A stretch of 32,756 nt of DNA, from assembly GCA_964617665.1 (NCBI GenBank), contig CAZUAH010000097.1:1-32756 (forward strand). The letters run 5' to 3'. Position 1 is the stretch's first letter; each line of letters begins with the position of its first letter. The stretch comes from JADHUC01 sp964617665 (lineage in GTDB: Bacteria > Planctomycetota > Planctomycetia > Pirellulales > Pirellulaceae). This document shows positions 16,185 through 25,664 of the stretch, one piece after another. Below the pieces are notes generated by a model. The model searched no databases, was not told the origin of the DNA, and saw nothing but the letters and a program-made list of their open reading frames with translations. The translations under genes and the position numbers were made by a program.

Positions 16185-18616
16185 AAGACTACTTCGCCAA
16201 GATTCTGAATGACGCGACCGACTTCCTGTTTTCCGGCGAGGGGACAGGGGTCGAGACGACGCGATCGCATTCGTGGCCCTGGCCGCCGTCGGTCACGATT
16301 GTGCTGCTGGCCGGTGCTGCGGCGCTGGTCATTTGGGTGTATGTCCGCGAGCGCGGCGCTGCCGGCCGTTTGATGAAGACCTTTCTGGCCGCGATACGCG
16401 TTGCGCTTGTCTGCTTGGTTGTCTTTATGATGTACGGTTGGATGCTACACCGCCACAGAACTGACCTGCCCGACATCGTCATTTTGGTCGACGATTCAGA
16501 GAGCATGGCCACAGTGGATCATTACGACAACCGGAAGCAGCGTAGCTCGCTTGTGGGAAGGCTGCGCAAGACGGAGTTGGATGGCATCACTCGTCTAAAT
16601 TTGGCCAAGCTGTTGTTGCTGGAAAACGGCGGCGAGACGATTGAGGATCTGAGCCAGAAGTACAATCTGAAACTGTACGTTGTTGGCGGTTCCGCCCGCG
16701 CCCGTTCGTTTGCGGCGTCGGACAGTCCAGTGGGCATGGAGGCCGAGGAAACAGTCGCTGACGTTATCCGTTCGATCGATCCCCAGCAACCGACCAGTCG
16801 CCTGGGAAAAGGCGTACGCGATGTGTTGGAGACGCAGCGGGGGCGTCCCACCGCCGCGATCATTCTGCTGACCGACGGTATAACAACCGAAGGAAAGACG
16901 GTGGCCGAGGCCGCCCAGTACGCTCGTCGAAAGGCGGTCCCGTTGTTCGTTGTGGGGCTCGGTAACGAGAAGCCGCCGCGCGACGTGCGGTTGAGCGATT
17001 TGCTGGTAGACGATGTCGTCTTTGTCGGGGACTTGGTCAATCTCGATTTCAACGTGACCGGCCCCGGGTACGAAGGCCGATCGGTCAAAGTGCGTCTACG
17101 GCAGGGCGGACGCGACGAGCCGCTTGCGGAAGAGACGGTGACGATCAGCGAAAGCGATGAACCGAAGTCAGCCCGTTTGTCCTTTCGACCTCAAGAGGAG
17201 GGCGATTTCCATTTTACAGTGGAGGTGGAATCGCTGGACGACGAAGCGAATCCAGACAATAACCACCAGACGCGATTGGTGAAAGTTCGCGACGAGACGC
17301 TACGTGTGTTATATGTCCAGGAGTATCCAAGTTTCGAATTCCGATTTCTGAAGAACATGCTGAATCGGAGCATGAAGCGTGGCAGCACCGAGAAAGCCAT
17401 CGAATTGACGACCGTCTTGCAGGACGCGGATTTGGAGTATGCCGAATTGGACGAGACGGCACAGCGGGTCTTCCCCGTCGGCCGTGAGGAACTGTTCGCC
17501 TACGATGTGCTGATCTTCGGTGATGTGGATCCGTCGTTTCTCAGCAAATCGGTCATGGAGAACATCACGGCCTTTGTGGAAGAGCGAGGCGGCGGTTTGA
17601 TTTTCGTGGCCGGGCCCCGACACACGCCGTTATCGTACCGTGAAACGCCGCTGGCCAAGTTGCTGCCGATCGACCTCGATACCGCCACCGCGCCTCCGCT
17701 CGGCGCTGTGTTGGAGGACGAGTACGCGATTCAGCCCACGAGGCTCGGCATCGACAGTCCGCAAATGCAGCTGGAGAGTTCGCTGGCGGCCAGTCTAGGT
17801 GTATGGAGATCCTTGCCAGGCGTCTACTGGCTGCTGGAGGCATCGGATCTGCGGCACGGTGCGCGTGCCCTGGCCATCGATCCGACTCGTACTGGTTCAA
17901 GCGGCGAGAATCTACCCGTGATTTGCATGCAATTCGTGGGTGCGGGTAAGGTGATCTTCCATGCCACCGACGAAAGCTATCGTTGGTCGCGGCATGAAGC
18001 AGGCGAACACTATTTCGCGCGATACTGGATTCAGACGATTCGCTACTTGAGTAGGTCCAAGCTTCTGGACGGCAGCCGACTGGCCGAACTGACTTCGGAC
18101 CGAGAGGAATACCGCCGCGGTCAGCCCGTGCGGCTGCGAGTGCGTTTCTTCGATGATCGCCTCGCACCGGCCCACGACGACGGAGTGACCGTTGTTCTGG
18201 AGCGAGAAGGAAGCAAACGACGGCAGATCACTTTGCACCGAGATACGGCCGCTCGCGGCGTTTTCGAGGGCACGGCAAGCAATCTGACCGACGGCAACTA
18301 CCGTGCTTGGATCGCTACGCCTACGCTCGAAGGAAGGCCGCCGTCGCAGCGGTTTGCCGTGGTCGCTCCGCCCGGGGAACAGGCTCGTTTGGAAATGGAC
18401 GCAGCCGACCTCCGCTCGGCGGCAAAGACATCGCAAGGCAAATTCTACACGATAGAAACCGCACGCAAACTACTAAAAGAACTACCCCGAGGTCGTCAGG
18501 TGCGGATCGAGTCGCTGCCGCCTACGCCAATCTGGAACTTGCCAATCTGGGCGGCGCTGTTCGTTGTGCTGATCGCCACAGAGTGGTTGTTGCGAAAGCG
18601 GGTTGGGTTGTTGTAG
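16181..18616 (+). CDS. VWA protein with glutamine-amidotransferase-like domain
   Basis: 811 residues from ATG 16181, which overlaps the upstream TGA by one ATGA; an upstream in-frame start would invade the BatA gene and is unlikely. Two TM helices lie at about 37-55 and 66-87, then a VWA domain with MIDAS DDSES (104-108) and ILLTDGITTEG. A beta-rich CARDB-like part follows (GPGYEGRSVKVRLRQGG), then a class I GATase-like segment (about 395-520; LRVLYVQEYPSFEFRFL, FVEERGGGLIFVAGPRH) with no catalytic Cys seen, so probably not an amidotransferase. The C-terminal TM is LPIWAALFVVLIATEWLL. Together with the BatA gene it forms a paired VWA set. Substrate and output are not known. Confidence 0.87.
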   Translation: MKDYFAKILNDATDFLFSGEGTGVETTRSHSWPWPPSVTIVLLAGAAALVIWVYVRERGAAGRLMKTFLAAIRVALVCLVVFMMYGWMLHRHRTDLPDIVILVDDSESMATVDHYDNRKQRSSLVGRLRKTELDGITRLNLAKLLLLENGGETIEDLSQKYNLKLYVVGGSARARSFAASDSPVGMEAEETVADVIRSIDPQQPTSRLGKGVRDVLETQRGRPTAAIILLTDGITTEGKTVAEAAQYARRKAVPLFVVGLGNEKPPRDVRLSDLLVDDVVFVGDLVNLDFNVTGPGYEGRSVKVRLRQGGRDEPLAEETVTISESDEPKSARLSFRPQEEGDFHFTVEVESLDDEANPDNNHQTRLVKVRDETLRVLYVQEYPSFEFRFLKNMLNRSMKRGSTEKAIELTTVLQDADLEYAELDETAQRVFPVGREELFAYDVLIFGDVDPSFLSKSVMENITAFVEERGGGLIFVAGPRHTPLSYRETPLAKLLPIDLDTATAPPLGAVLEDEYAIQPTRLGIDSPQMQLESSLAASLGVWRSLPGVYWLLEASDLRHGARALAIDPTRTGSSGENLPVICMQFVGAGKVIFHATDESYRWSRHEAGEHYFARYWIQTIRYLSRSKLLDGSRLAELTSDREEYRRGQPVRLRVRFFDDRLAPAHDDGVTVVLEREGSKRRQITLHRDTAARGVFEGTASNLTDGNYRAWIATPTLEGRPPSQRFAVVAPPGEQARLEMDAADLRSAAKTSQGKFYTIETARKLLKELPRGRQVRIESLPPTPIWNLPIWAALFVVLIATEWLLRKRVGLL

Positions 18617-18660
18617 TCCGGGAGGGCGAGTGACAGTGCTTGGAATGTTCCAATTCCTTG

Positions 18661-18690
18661 CTGACGTTTGTGGGATAGGTTTGGTATGGT
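18661..18690 (+). promoter_or_regulatory. Possible sigma70-like promoter before the coiled-coil gene
   Basis: CTGACG (18661-18666) and TATGGT (18685-18690) are 18 bases apart, each 4 of 6 to consensus. A nearby perfect palindrome ttggaa-tg-ttccaa (18640-18653) could be an operator. The similar ggtatggt text recurs before the toroid gene. Weak call, based on position in the 130-base gap. Confidence 0.3.
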
Positions 18691-18746
18691 AGAAGTAGAC
18701 GCGTTGTAGTTCCCACGCGGATGGTGTGCTCTTAGATAGGCCGGTA

Positions 18747-21700
18747 ATGCTTCATCCCGTTCAACAGAAGGTCGGCACCGTCAGACGCCTGTCGCGCGTT
18801 CTCGTTGCGCTGTATGGGGTGGGACTGACGGTGATCCTGGCGGTTGCTGCGGCTTTTGCGCTGGGCCTGCTCGACTATCTTCTCCGTTTCGAGGACATCG
18901 GTGTTCGTTTCCTCAGTTCGCTTGCCATCGTAGCCATAGTCGTGTGGACCGTTTTTCGTTTTGCCAAACGCGCACTATGGTATCGTCCGACGGATTTGCG
19001 AATCGCCCAGCAGCTCGAACAGCGTTTTCCCCAACTGAACAACGGGCTGTCCAGCAGCATTGAATTCCTCCAGCAACCGGAAGACAGCCCCAAGGCGGGC
19101 TCGGCCGATCTGAGACGCGCGGTGGTTGCCCGGACCGTTGCTGATATCGAAAGCTTGGATTTCGTTCCATGCCTCAACTTTGTCAGGCCCATATTTGTGA
19201 CTGTGACGGCGATCGTCGTCTGCCTTGTGGTTGGCGTGATTTGCTGCCTGGATGTGAACTCGTCCGCTTTGGCTGCGCGGCGACTCGCGATGCCATGGGC
19301 GGACCAACCCTGGCCCCGGCGAAATGTGCTGGAGTTCACGATGGGTCCGAAGCAGATTGCCACGGGCGCCGATTTCGATGTGGCACTGATCGACGGCAAC
19401 GGACGCCTGCCTCGGACGGTCGAGATTCACTTCTGGTACGAAGGCGATGACCGAAGCGAAATCAAGACCAAGGAAATGAAATTCGCGGACGGTCGAATGG
19501 TGCATCGCGAGGAGAACGTCAGGCGGTCCTTCCGCTATCGCGCATCCGGAGGTGATGATGACACGATGGAATGGATACCGCTCGAAGTAATCGAACCGCC
19601 GCAAGTCGAATCGCTTGAAGTTCAGTTGCATCCACCTGCCTATACAGGATGGCCAGTAGAGACTTCGGGCGAGAACGTCCATGCCATCGAAGGAACACTG
19701 CTGGCCGCAACTGGTCGCCTGACGAAGCCTGCTGTCGCATTGGCCCTGCAGACAGACGGCCACGAAACGCCAACAGCGGTCCCAGTTGAATTGTCGGAAG
19801 ACGGACTGACATTTCGGCTGAGTTACGATTCGGAGCCTGCCTGGACGGTCCAGCAGTCCGGGACCTACTGGTTCGAGGCCACTGACCCCGATGGGCTCCG
19901 CAGCAGTGGCGATCGGCGCTGGAATATCCGCGCGGTAGAGGACATGCCGCCCACCGTGTCACTGGAGAAACCAGGATCGAACACATTCGTTACGTCAGAC
20001 GCGGTTGTGCCGATTAGTGCTTTTGTCAAAGACGACTTGGCCATTCACGCGATTGTGCTTCGGTTCACCTGTAATGACTCGACCAAGCCGGATCAGGAAG
20101 GTGCGGAGGAAACCGTTGAAGCTTACCGCGGACCGGACAGTGCGCCTCGTGTCGCCGAAAGCGGACTACGAAGCGAGGGCGAGCGCGGTGAGAGTCGGGA
20201 ATTCGAACACTCGTGGGACCTTTCCACTCTGCAGGGGCTAGAGCCCGGTCAGTGGATCGAGTTCACCATTGCGGCCAGCGACTACAAGCCGCAAGAATCG
20301 CAGAGTGTGCCCCGACGACTGACCATCATTTCCGTAGACGAGCTTGAAGATCGCATTGCCGCACGCCAATCTTACATCCTCGGGCAATTGGCCGAGGTCC
20401 TTCGAGTTCAACGTGACACGCGATCGCAGACCAAGTCACTGGAAATCGGACTGGAAGTGACCAAGCGATTAGACAAGAAGGACGTTAGCCAATTGGAGAG
20501 CGCCGAGTTGAATCAGCGCCAAGTTGGACGCATGCTCTCGGATCCAAAGGACGGTGTGCAGACACAGATCGAGGCGCTGCTTCACGAACTGGCCAGCAAT
20601 CGCGTCGACAATCCGGAAGTCCATCGACGCATGACGGAGTTGCTGGAGGCAGTGGAACTGATCAGCCGTGATCACGTACCTTTGATTCAACGCGAACTGA
20701 CGGGCGCCAGGAAGGTCGCTCGCGCGCAGTTGGACTCGGCTGAAGATCCTGATGCGCCCAGTGGTGACGAGGCGGACGACGCACTGGCTAGTTCACTGAG
20801 CCGAGCCGGCAGCAGCCAGGACCAGGTCATTACCATTCTCGAACGTTTGCTGGGCGAACTGACCGAGTGGGACAGCTATCGCCGATTTGCCCGCGAGATC
20901 AGTCGAATCAGGCAGAACGAGGGAGAGATTCTGCAGGAAACGGAACAGGCACGGTTGGACACGCTGGGCAAGGAGCTTCGCGATCTGGATTCACAGGAGC
21001 GGGCCAACCTGAAGCGACTTACGGAGCGACAAACCGAGTTGGCGCGACGTTTCGATAAGATCCAAAGCCGAATGGACAAAATGCGAGTCGGTCTGCAAGA
21101 CGCCGACCCGCTGGCTGCAGAGACGCTGGCCGATGCGGTGGACCTGGCCCGCCGAGCGGCGATAGGCGGCCAGATGCACGAAAGTGCTCGACAAGTCAAC
21201 CAAAATCGCGTTGGCCAAGCGGCCGAAACGCAAAAGGACATCGTCGATAGCCTGCAGGAACTGATCGACACGCTCGCTAATCGCCGCGAGCATGAGTTGG
21301 AACGCCGGCTTAGAAAGATGGACGAAGCCGCGGACGAACTGAAGGAACTGCGAAAGAAGGTCAAAGAGCTGCAGGACAAGATCGATCGTGCCAAAGACCA
21401 GCCCGACGAACAAACGCGCGAACGCGAGCTCCAGAGACTCAGCCGCGAACAGAAGGAATTGGCGGAACAAGCCAAACGGCTCGCTCGACGATTGCAACGT
21501 TTGCAGGCGGAAAGGTCCGCTTCGCTGCTCGAAGAAGCTTCGTCACAGTTGGACGCAGCCGGCGACGCATCGGAGCAGGGCGAAGGTGAAAGTGCACTGG
21601 AACAGGCCCAGAAGGCGGAATCAAAGCTGGAGGAGGCTGAGCGAGAACTAGAAAAGGAGAAGCGAAAGGCCCAGCAGGACTTGCTGGACGAGCAGATGGA

Positions 21701-22427
21701 TCGCCTCGAACAACAGATCGCAGGCTTGGTGGCTCGCCAGCAATCTGTCATCGATACGACTCTGGAGCTGGACGGCCTGCGTGTCCAGCAAAATGGTCGT
21801 CTGACGCGCGGACAATTGGCCAGTGTCGGCGATGTGGCTCGCCAACAACGGTCGCTTGCCACCGATTGCGCCGCTATGGCGGAGAGAATCGCAAAGGCCA
21901 AGTCGTTCGTGCTAGCATTGCAAGGGGCGATGCGCGAGATGGACCGCGCGGCAGGTGGTTTGGATCGCGGCGACACGGGCGAGAGCACGCAGCAGTCGGA
22001 ACTTGCCGCACATGCCCGTCTTCGACAATTGCAGGAAGCGCTGAAGCGAGACGATTCGCAGTCGGGCCAGCCGCCGGGAAGCAAGAATCCTGGCGGAGAC
22101 GGTCCGAGAGCGCCACCGCCAGATGCCGTGCAAAGACTTGCCGAGTTGAAGCTGCTAAAATTGATGCAGTTGGAAATCAACCGCAGAACAATCGAACTGG
22201 AGAAGATTCGTCGGCGCAAAGGGATGCTGACGGAAGAACAGGTTGAGGTATTGAGAGACTTGTCTGTCGAACAGGGGCGTTTGGCCGATCTGGCGATGGA
22301 CCTGACTGTTCCGACAGAAGGTAAACCTGAAGACAATCCCGAGAACCTGCCCGATTCGCCAGACGAGAACCCAGGTGTCGAGTTGGAGGATAGTCTCGAC
22401 AACGATTTGTTTGAAGGAATCGACTGA
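18747..22427 (+). CDS. Giant three-TM coiled-coil envelope protein, DUF4175-like
   Basis: 1226 residues from ATG 18747; a GTG 7 codons upstream is open, but AGG lies closer to this ATG. TM helices lie at about 19-41, 52-70 and 147-168. Residues about 180-510 look beta-rich and Ig-like (periplasmic, e.g. PPAYTGWPVE). From about 525 to 1150 it is a charged helical region, heavily Glu/Lys/Arg/Gln, ending in a Pro/Gly-rich linker and an acidic tail LEDSLDNDLFEGID. The family resembles planctomycete DUF4175-type proteins near Bat/VWA genes. A role as a long periplasmic rod or spacer is inference. The next gene starts 11 bases after its stop, so they are co-transcribed. Confidence 0.8.
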   Translation: MLHPVQQKVGTVRRLSRVLVALYGVGLTVILAVAAAFALGLLDYLLRFEDIGVRFLSSLAIVAIVVWTVFRFAKRALWYRPTDLRIAQQLEQRFPQLNNGLSSSIEFLQQPEDSPKAGSADLRRAVVARTVADIESLDFVPCLNFVRPIFVTVTAIVVCLVVGVICCLDVNSSALAARRLAMPWADQPWPRRNVLEFTMGPKQIATGADFDVALIDGNGRLPRTVEIHFWYEGDDRSEIKTKEMKFADGRMVHREENVRRSFRYRASGGDDDTMEWIPLEVIEPPQVESLEVQLHPPAYTGWPVETSGENVHAIEGTLLAATGRLTKPAVALALQTDGHETPTAVPVELSEDGLTFRLSYDSEPAWTVQQSGTYWFEATDPDGLRSSGDRRWNIRAVEDMPPTVSLEKPGSNTFVTSDAVVPISAFVKDDLAIHAIVLRFTCNDSTKPDQEGAEETVEAYRGPDSAPRVAESGLRSEGERGESREFEHSWDLSTLQGLEPGQWIEFTIAASDYKPQESQSVPRRLTIISVDELEDRIAARQSYILGQLAEVLRVQRDTRSQTKSLEIGLEVTKRLDKKDVSQLESAELNQRQVGRMLSDPKDGVQTQIEALLHELASNRVDNPEVHRRMTELLEAVELISRDHVPLIQRELTGARKVARAQLDSAEDPDAPSGDEADDALASSLSRAGSSQDQVITILERLLGELTEWDSYRRFAREISRIRQNEGEILQETEQARLDTLGKELRDLDSQERANLKRLTERQTELARRFDKIQSRMDKMRVGLQDADPLAAETLADAVDLARRAAIGGQMHESARQVNQNRVGQAAETQKDIVDSLQELIDTLANRREHELERRLRKMDEAADELKELRKKVKELQDKIDRAKDQPDEQTRERELQRLSREQKELAEQAKRLARRLQRLQAERSASLLEEASSQLDAAGDASEQGEGESALEQAQKAESKLEEAERELEKEKRKAQQDLLDEQMDRLEQQIAGLVARQQSVIDTTLELDGLRVQQNGRLTRGQLASVGDVARQQRSLATDCAAMAERIAKAKSFVLALQGAMREMDRAAGGLDRGDTGESTQQSELAAHARLRQLQEALKRDDSQSGQPPGSKNPGGDGPRAPPPDAVQRLAELKLLKLMQLEINRRTIELEKIRRRKGMLTEEQVEVLRDLSVEQGRLADLAMDLTVPTEGKPEDNPENLPDSPDENPGVELEDSLDNDLFEGID

Positions 22428-22437
22428 GAGTAGCGTT

Positions 22438-23202
22438 ATGCATGAACGGCTGATGTTTCGTTTTCTGATTTCTGTCGCAGCAGGTCTGCTGATCGCCTGT
22501 GGCGCATTTGGCGCGGACGACGATGCAGATGGAAGAAAGACCGGCGAGTCTAAGGCAAAACCATCGTTGGACGACATGTTGCTGGACGATTTGGAGAACG
22601 ACTTGCTCGATGGCTTGGACGGGAAACCGTCAAAGACTGGTCCAGATGCGACCTTGGGCAATCCAGCCGGTTCGACCTCGGAACTGGATGACGAATTACT
22701 GCGACAGCTTGGCGAAGGCGAGGATCTCGGCGAGGAAACGCTTGACCCGCTACTGCTGATAAGTCGCAGAATGCGCTCGGTCGAGGATTTGATCGAAGGG
22801 AGGAATACTTCGCAGCCAACTCAACGACTACAGAAACAAATCGTCGAGGATTTGGATCTTCTGATCGAGCAGATGAAGAAACAGTGCTCCGGCGCCCCAG
22901 GCGACGGGGACGGCAAGAAGAAGCCAGGTGGAAAGCCGGGCAGCGGCAGCAAAGCGGGCGACGGCGAGAACAAAGGCAAGAGCCGTCCTGCGAAAGATAG
23001 TACCGCACGTACGGGAAAGGATGCGGATACTCGTACTGAACTAGAGAGAATGAAGCAGATGCTCAAAGAGGTCTGGGGGCACTTGCCTCCAAGGATTCGC
23101 GAGCAGATGCAGGCGGGTAGCCCGGAGGAGTTTCTTCCGAAATACGAACGTCTGATCGAGGACTACTACAAGCGGCTCGCCGAAGAAAAACGCTCGTGGT
23201 AG
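22438..23202 (+). CDS. Small acidic lipoprotein candidate (hypothetical)
   Basis: 254 residues from ATG 22438. The upstream in-frame GTG would overlap the coiled-coil gene and would not begin a signal. The N-terminus MHERLMFRFLISVAAGLLIA ends in a lipobox-like LIAC (C21), so it is probably a lipoprotein; cleavage after AFG-A is the alternative. The mature part is acidic and low-complexity: LLDDLENDLLDGLD at 48-61, then Gly/Lys-rich KKKPGGKPGSGSKAG, then a helical C-terminus with EVWGHLPPRIREQMQAG and a YKRLAEEKRSW end. It is immediately downstream of the coiled-coil gene, and its acidic motif resembles that protein's tail. Function unknown. Confidence 0.72.
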   Translation: MHERLMFRFLISVAAGLLIACGAFGADDDADGRKTGESKAKPSLDDMLLDDLENDLLDGLDGKPSKTGPDATLGNPAGSTSELDDELLRQLGEGEDLGEETLDPLLLISRRMRSVEDLIEGRNTSQPTQRLQKQIVEDLDLLIEQMKKQCSGAPGDGDGKKKPGGKPGSGSKAGDGENKGKSRPAKDSTARTGKDADTRTELERMKQMLKEVWGHLPPRIREQMQAGSPEEFLPKYERLIEDYYKRLAEEKRSW

Positions 23203-23223
23203 GCGGGCTTCCCGAGCAAAGCC

Positions 23224-23252
23224 TTGGCTTTTCCATTCGACTGAGGTATGGT
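23224..23252 (+). promoter_or_regulatory. Possible promoter before the toroid gene
   Basis: TTGGCT (23224-23229) and TATGGT (23247-23252) are separated by 17 bases, in the 98-base gap after the lipoprotein gene. It resembles the 18685 TATGGT element (shared ggtatggt). Only a consensus-level argument. Confidence 0.35.
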
Positions 23253-23300
23253 GGATCTAGCATCGCCCTGTACACGCTCACTTCTGAGGGGACGTAAAAC

Positions 23301-24359
23301 ATGCGGACCGCAAATCGCCGAGAGTTCCTGACTCGCGCGGCAGCCTTCGGTGCTGGTTTGTGTGGGTCCGCCAAGCTGGGCATGGCCCAGATGCCGTTGC
23401 TGGAACCGCCCGAGGCGTCCACCAATCTAATGAAGTCAGAGACGCGCGAGGCGATCAAATCCGGCCTCGACTATTTGCGCTCGCGACAGAATGATGACGG
23501 TTCGTTCGCCGCCGGCCAGTACGGTCGCAACGTGGCAGTCTGCAGCCTCGCCGGCATGGCATTCATGGCCAACGGCAGTACCCCCGGACGCGGTGCCTAT
23601 GGCCGCGACGTCAACCGTTGCGTGTCTTTCGTTCTGAACAACGCCCACGATAGCGGTTTCATTGTGTCCGACGCCGTGAGCCACGGTCCGATGTACGGAC
23701 ATGGGTTTGCCACATTGTTCTTGGCCGAAGTCTACGGCATGTATCCTGATACCCTGGTGAGAGAGAAATTGGCGAATGCCGTCGAATTAATTGTCAACAC
23801 GCAGAACGAGGAAGGCGGTTGGCGTTACGAGCCGAAACGTCACGAGGCTGACATCTCCGTGACGATCTGCCAAGTGATGGCGCTGCGAGCGGCGCGGAAC
23901 GCCGGGATCTTCGTGCCTAACGAGACGATCGACCGCTGTATCGACTACGTCAAGCGCAGCCAGAATCCGGACGGCGGTTTCATGTACATGTTGTCTCAGC
24001 CGGGCGATAGCCGCTTTCCTCGCAGCGCTGCAGGTATCGTCGCCCTGTACAGCGCCGGCATTTACGAAGGCGTCGAGATTGAAAAGGGGCTTGACTATCT
24101 GATGAAGCACGTGCCTCGTTCCGACGCCCCGCAGCGCGAGAGTCATTACTTCTACGGGCATTACTACGCCGTGCAGGCGATGTGGCAAGCTGGCGGCGAG
24201 CGTTGGCGAGACTGGTACCCGGCCGTGCACGATGCCTTGTTGGCACGCCAGAAACCCGAGGGTTACTGGTTCGACACGATCTCGCCGGAATACGGCACGG
24301 CCATGGCGTGCATCATTCTGCAGATGCCCAACAACTACCTGCCGATCTTCCAGCATTGA
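23301..24359 (+). CDS. Tat-exported alpha-alpha toroid protein (prenyltransferase/squalene-cyclase-like repeats)
   Basis: 352 residues. A Tat-type N-terminus, ANRREFLTRAAAFGAGLC, is followed by AQMPLL, so export of a folded protein is likely. The mature part has about five toroid repeats marked by Q-x-x-D/E-G-x-W/F turns: RQNDDGSF, TQNEEGGW, SQNPDGGF and RQKPEGYW. The end is MPNNYLPIFQH. The fold is that of terpene cyclases and protein prenyltransferases, but no DXDD acid motif or prenyltransferase zinc ligands could be seen, so an enzymatic role is doubtful. A binding or scaffold role in the envelope is inference. GAGGGGA lies before the ATG. It sits 19 bases before the NPCBM gene, likely one operon. 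Confidence 0.83.
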   Translation: MRTANRREFLTRAAAFGAGLCGSAKLGMAQMPLLEPPEASTNLMKSETREAIKSGLDYLRSRQNDDGSFAAGQYGRNVAVCSLAGMAFMANGSTPGRGAYGRDVNRCVSFVLNNAHDSGFIVSDAVSHGPMYGHGFATLFLAEVYGMYPDTLVREKLANAVELIVNTQNEEGGWRYEPKRHEADISVTICQVMALRAARNAGIFVPNETIDRCIDYVKRSQNPDGGFMYMLSQPGDSRFPRSAAGIVALYSAGIYEGVEIEKGLDYLMKHVPRSDAPQRESHYFYGHYYAVQAMWQAGGERWRDWYPAVHDALLARQKPEGYWFDTISPEYGTAMACIILQMPNNYLPIFQH

Positions 24360-24378
24360 GCCAGCAGAGCCATCGTTC

Positions 24379-25656
24379 ATGACGCTGCCGATCATAGCTC
24401 GAAGGCCGAGTCTTCCACCGATTGTTGCGCTGTCCGCTCTGCTGATCACGCCCAGTGTGTTGGCCCAAGAGGCAACGCAAGACGCACATTTGACGGTCAC
24501 ACTAGATGGCACTTCCTTTCCCGCAGGGATCGCGGCAATCGATGACAACTGGAATGTGGCTTTTGACCTGGGCGAAAACCGACGCACGCTGCCTATCCAG
24601 GACCTGGTGCACTGGGGCGCGCACAAAGACTCGCACCAAGGAACACAAGTCCTTTTGGCCAACGGCTCCCTGTTGATGGGCGAGGTGCTTGAGATCGCGG
24701 ATGAACGGATCGTTGTCTACGGGGATCTGTGGGGGCAGGCGAATCTTCCGCTGTCGCAAGTCAAAGGTGTTGTGTTCAATCCGCCAGTCGCGCCGCTCGA
24801 CCGTGACCGGTTGCACGATAGAATCCTGACGGCCACCGGCGCGTCGGACCGGCTCTTGCTCGAGAATGGAGACGCGGTCACCGGATCGGTGAAAGGGCTT
24901 GGGGAAGCAGCAGATACTGCCTCGAGTGATTCCCCCACAGTCGTGATCTCGACGGAAGGCAGGGATGTTGAGATCCCAATGGACAAGACCGCAGCGGTGG
25001 TCTTCAACCCAGCGTTGGTCGAAACGCCGAAGCACCGCGGGCTTCGCGTGCTGATGGGATTCCGCGACGGCAGTCGTGCGGTGGTCGAGAAGATCGCCCA
25101 AGGCCGTGTTTTCACGCAACTCGAACTGCCTGGCCGCGTGAAACTGAAGACGGATCCCGAAATGATTTCGGAAGAACTCACGCTGCTGCGGCCATTCGGC
25201 CCGCGCGTGACCTATCTCGCCGATTTGAATTCGATCGGATACAAACACGTCCCCTTCCTGGATACGCAGTGGGCGTTCCAGACGGACCGCAACGTACTTG
25301 GCGGGCGATTGAGAAGCGGCGGTTGCGTGTATGCGAAGGGCCTGGGGATGCATACAACGTCGCGGCTGGCCTATGATCTAGACGGTGACTATCGTAGCTT
25401 CCAAGCCGAAATCGCTCTGGACGATCGTGCGGGGCTGGGCGGCAGCGTCGTGTTTCGGGTCTTCCTGGTCGATTCCAATGGGAAATGGAATCGTGAACCA
25501 GCGTACGAGAGTCCTATCGTAAGAGGATCGGCCAAGCCAATCACAATCTCGGTCGATGTAACCGGTGTTTCACGCATGGCTCTTATCGTGGACTTCGCCG
25601 AGCGAGGCGATGCGTTGGACTACGCGAATTGGCTGAATGCGCGGCTGATCAAGTAA
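24379..25656 (+). CDS. Exported NPCBM-domain protein
   Basis: 425 residues. Start at ATG 24379 chosen because the signal peptide IVALSALLITPSVLA then QE begins near it; an upstream in-frame TTG would overlap the toroid gene. The middle contains two related beta motifs, ANGSLLMGEVLEIADERIVV and ENGDAVTGSVKG, each followed by a VVFNP block (VKGVVFNPPV, AAVVFNPALV). The C-terminal part, YLADLNSIGYKHVPFLD through GGCVYAKGLGMHTTSRLAYD and DALDYANWLNARLI, is an NPCBM (novel putative carbohydrate-binding module) domain. Members are secreted and often linked to glycan binding; the ligand is unknown. It lies 8 bases before the OleC-like gene, probably in one operon with it and the toroid gene. Confidence 0.82.
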   Translation: MTLPIIARRPSLPPIVALSALLITPSVLAQEATQDAHLTVTLDGTSFPAGIAAIDDNWNVAFDLGENRRTLPIQDLVHWGAHKDSHQGTQVLLANGSLLMGEVLEIADERIVVYGDLWGQANLPLSQVKGVVFNPPVAPLDRDRLHDRILTATGASDRLLLENGDAVTGSVKGLGEAADTASSDSPTVVISTEGRDVEIPMDKTAAVVFNPALVETPKHRGLRVLMGFRDGSRAVVEKIAQGRVFTQLELPGRVKLKTDPEMISEELTLLRPFGPRVTYLADLNSIGYKHVPFLDTQWAFQTDRNVLGGRLRSGGCVYAKGLGMHTTSRLAYDLDGDYRSFQAEIALDDRAGLGGSVVFRVFLVDSNGKWNREPAYESPIVRGSAKPITISVDVTGVSRMALIVDFAERGDALDYANWLNARLIK

Positions 25657-25664
25657 GGCATGAC

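Noticed and set aside
20876..22402. 508-codon minus-strand open frame
   Set aside because: Ser/Arg-rich reading antisense to the coiled-coil region; no domain, start site or signal.
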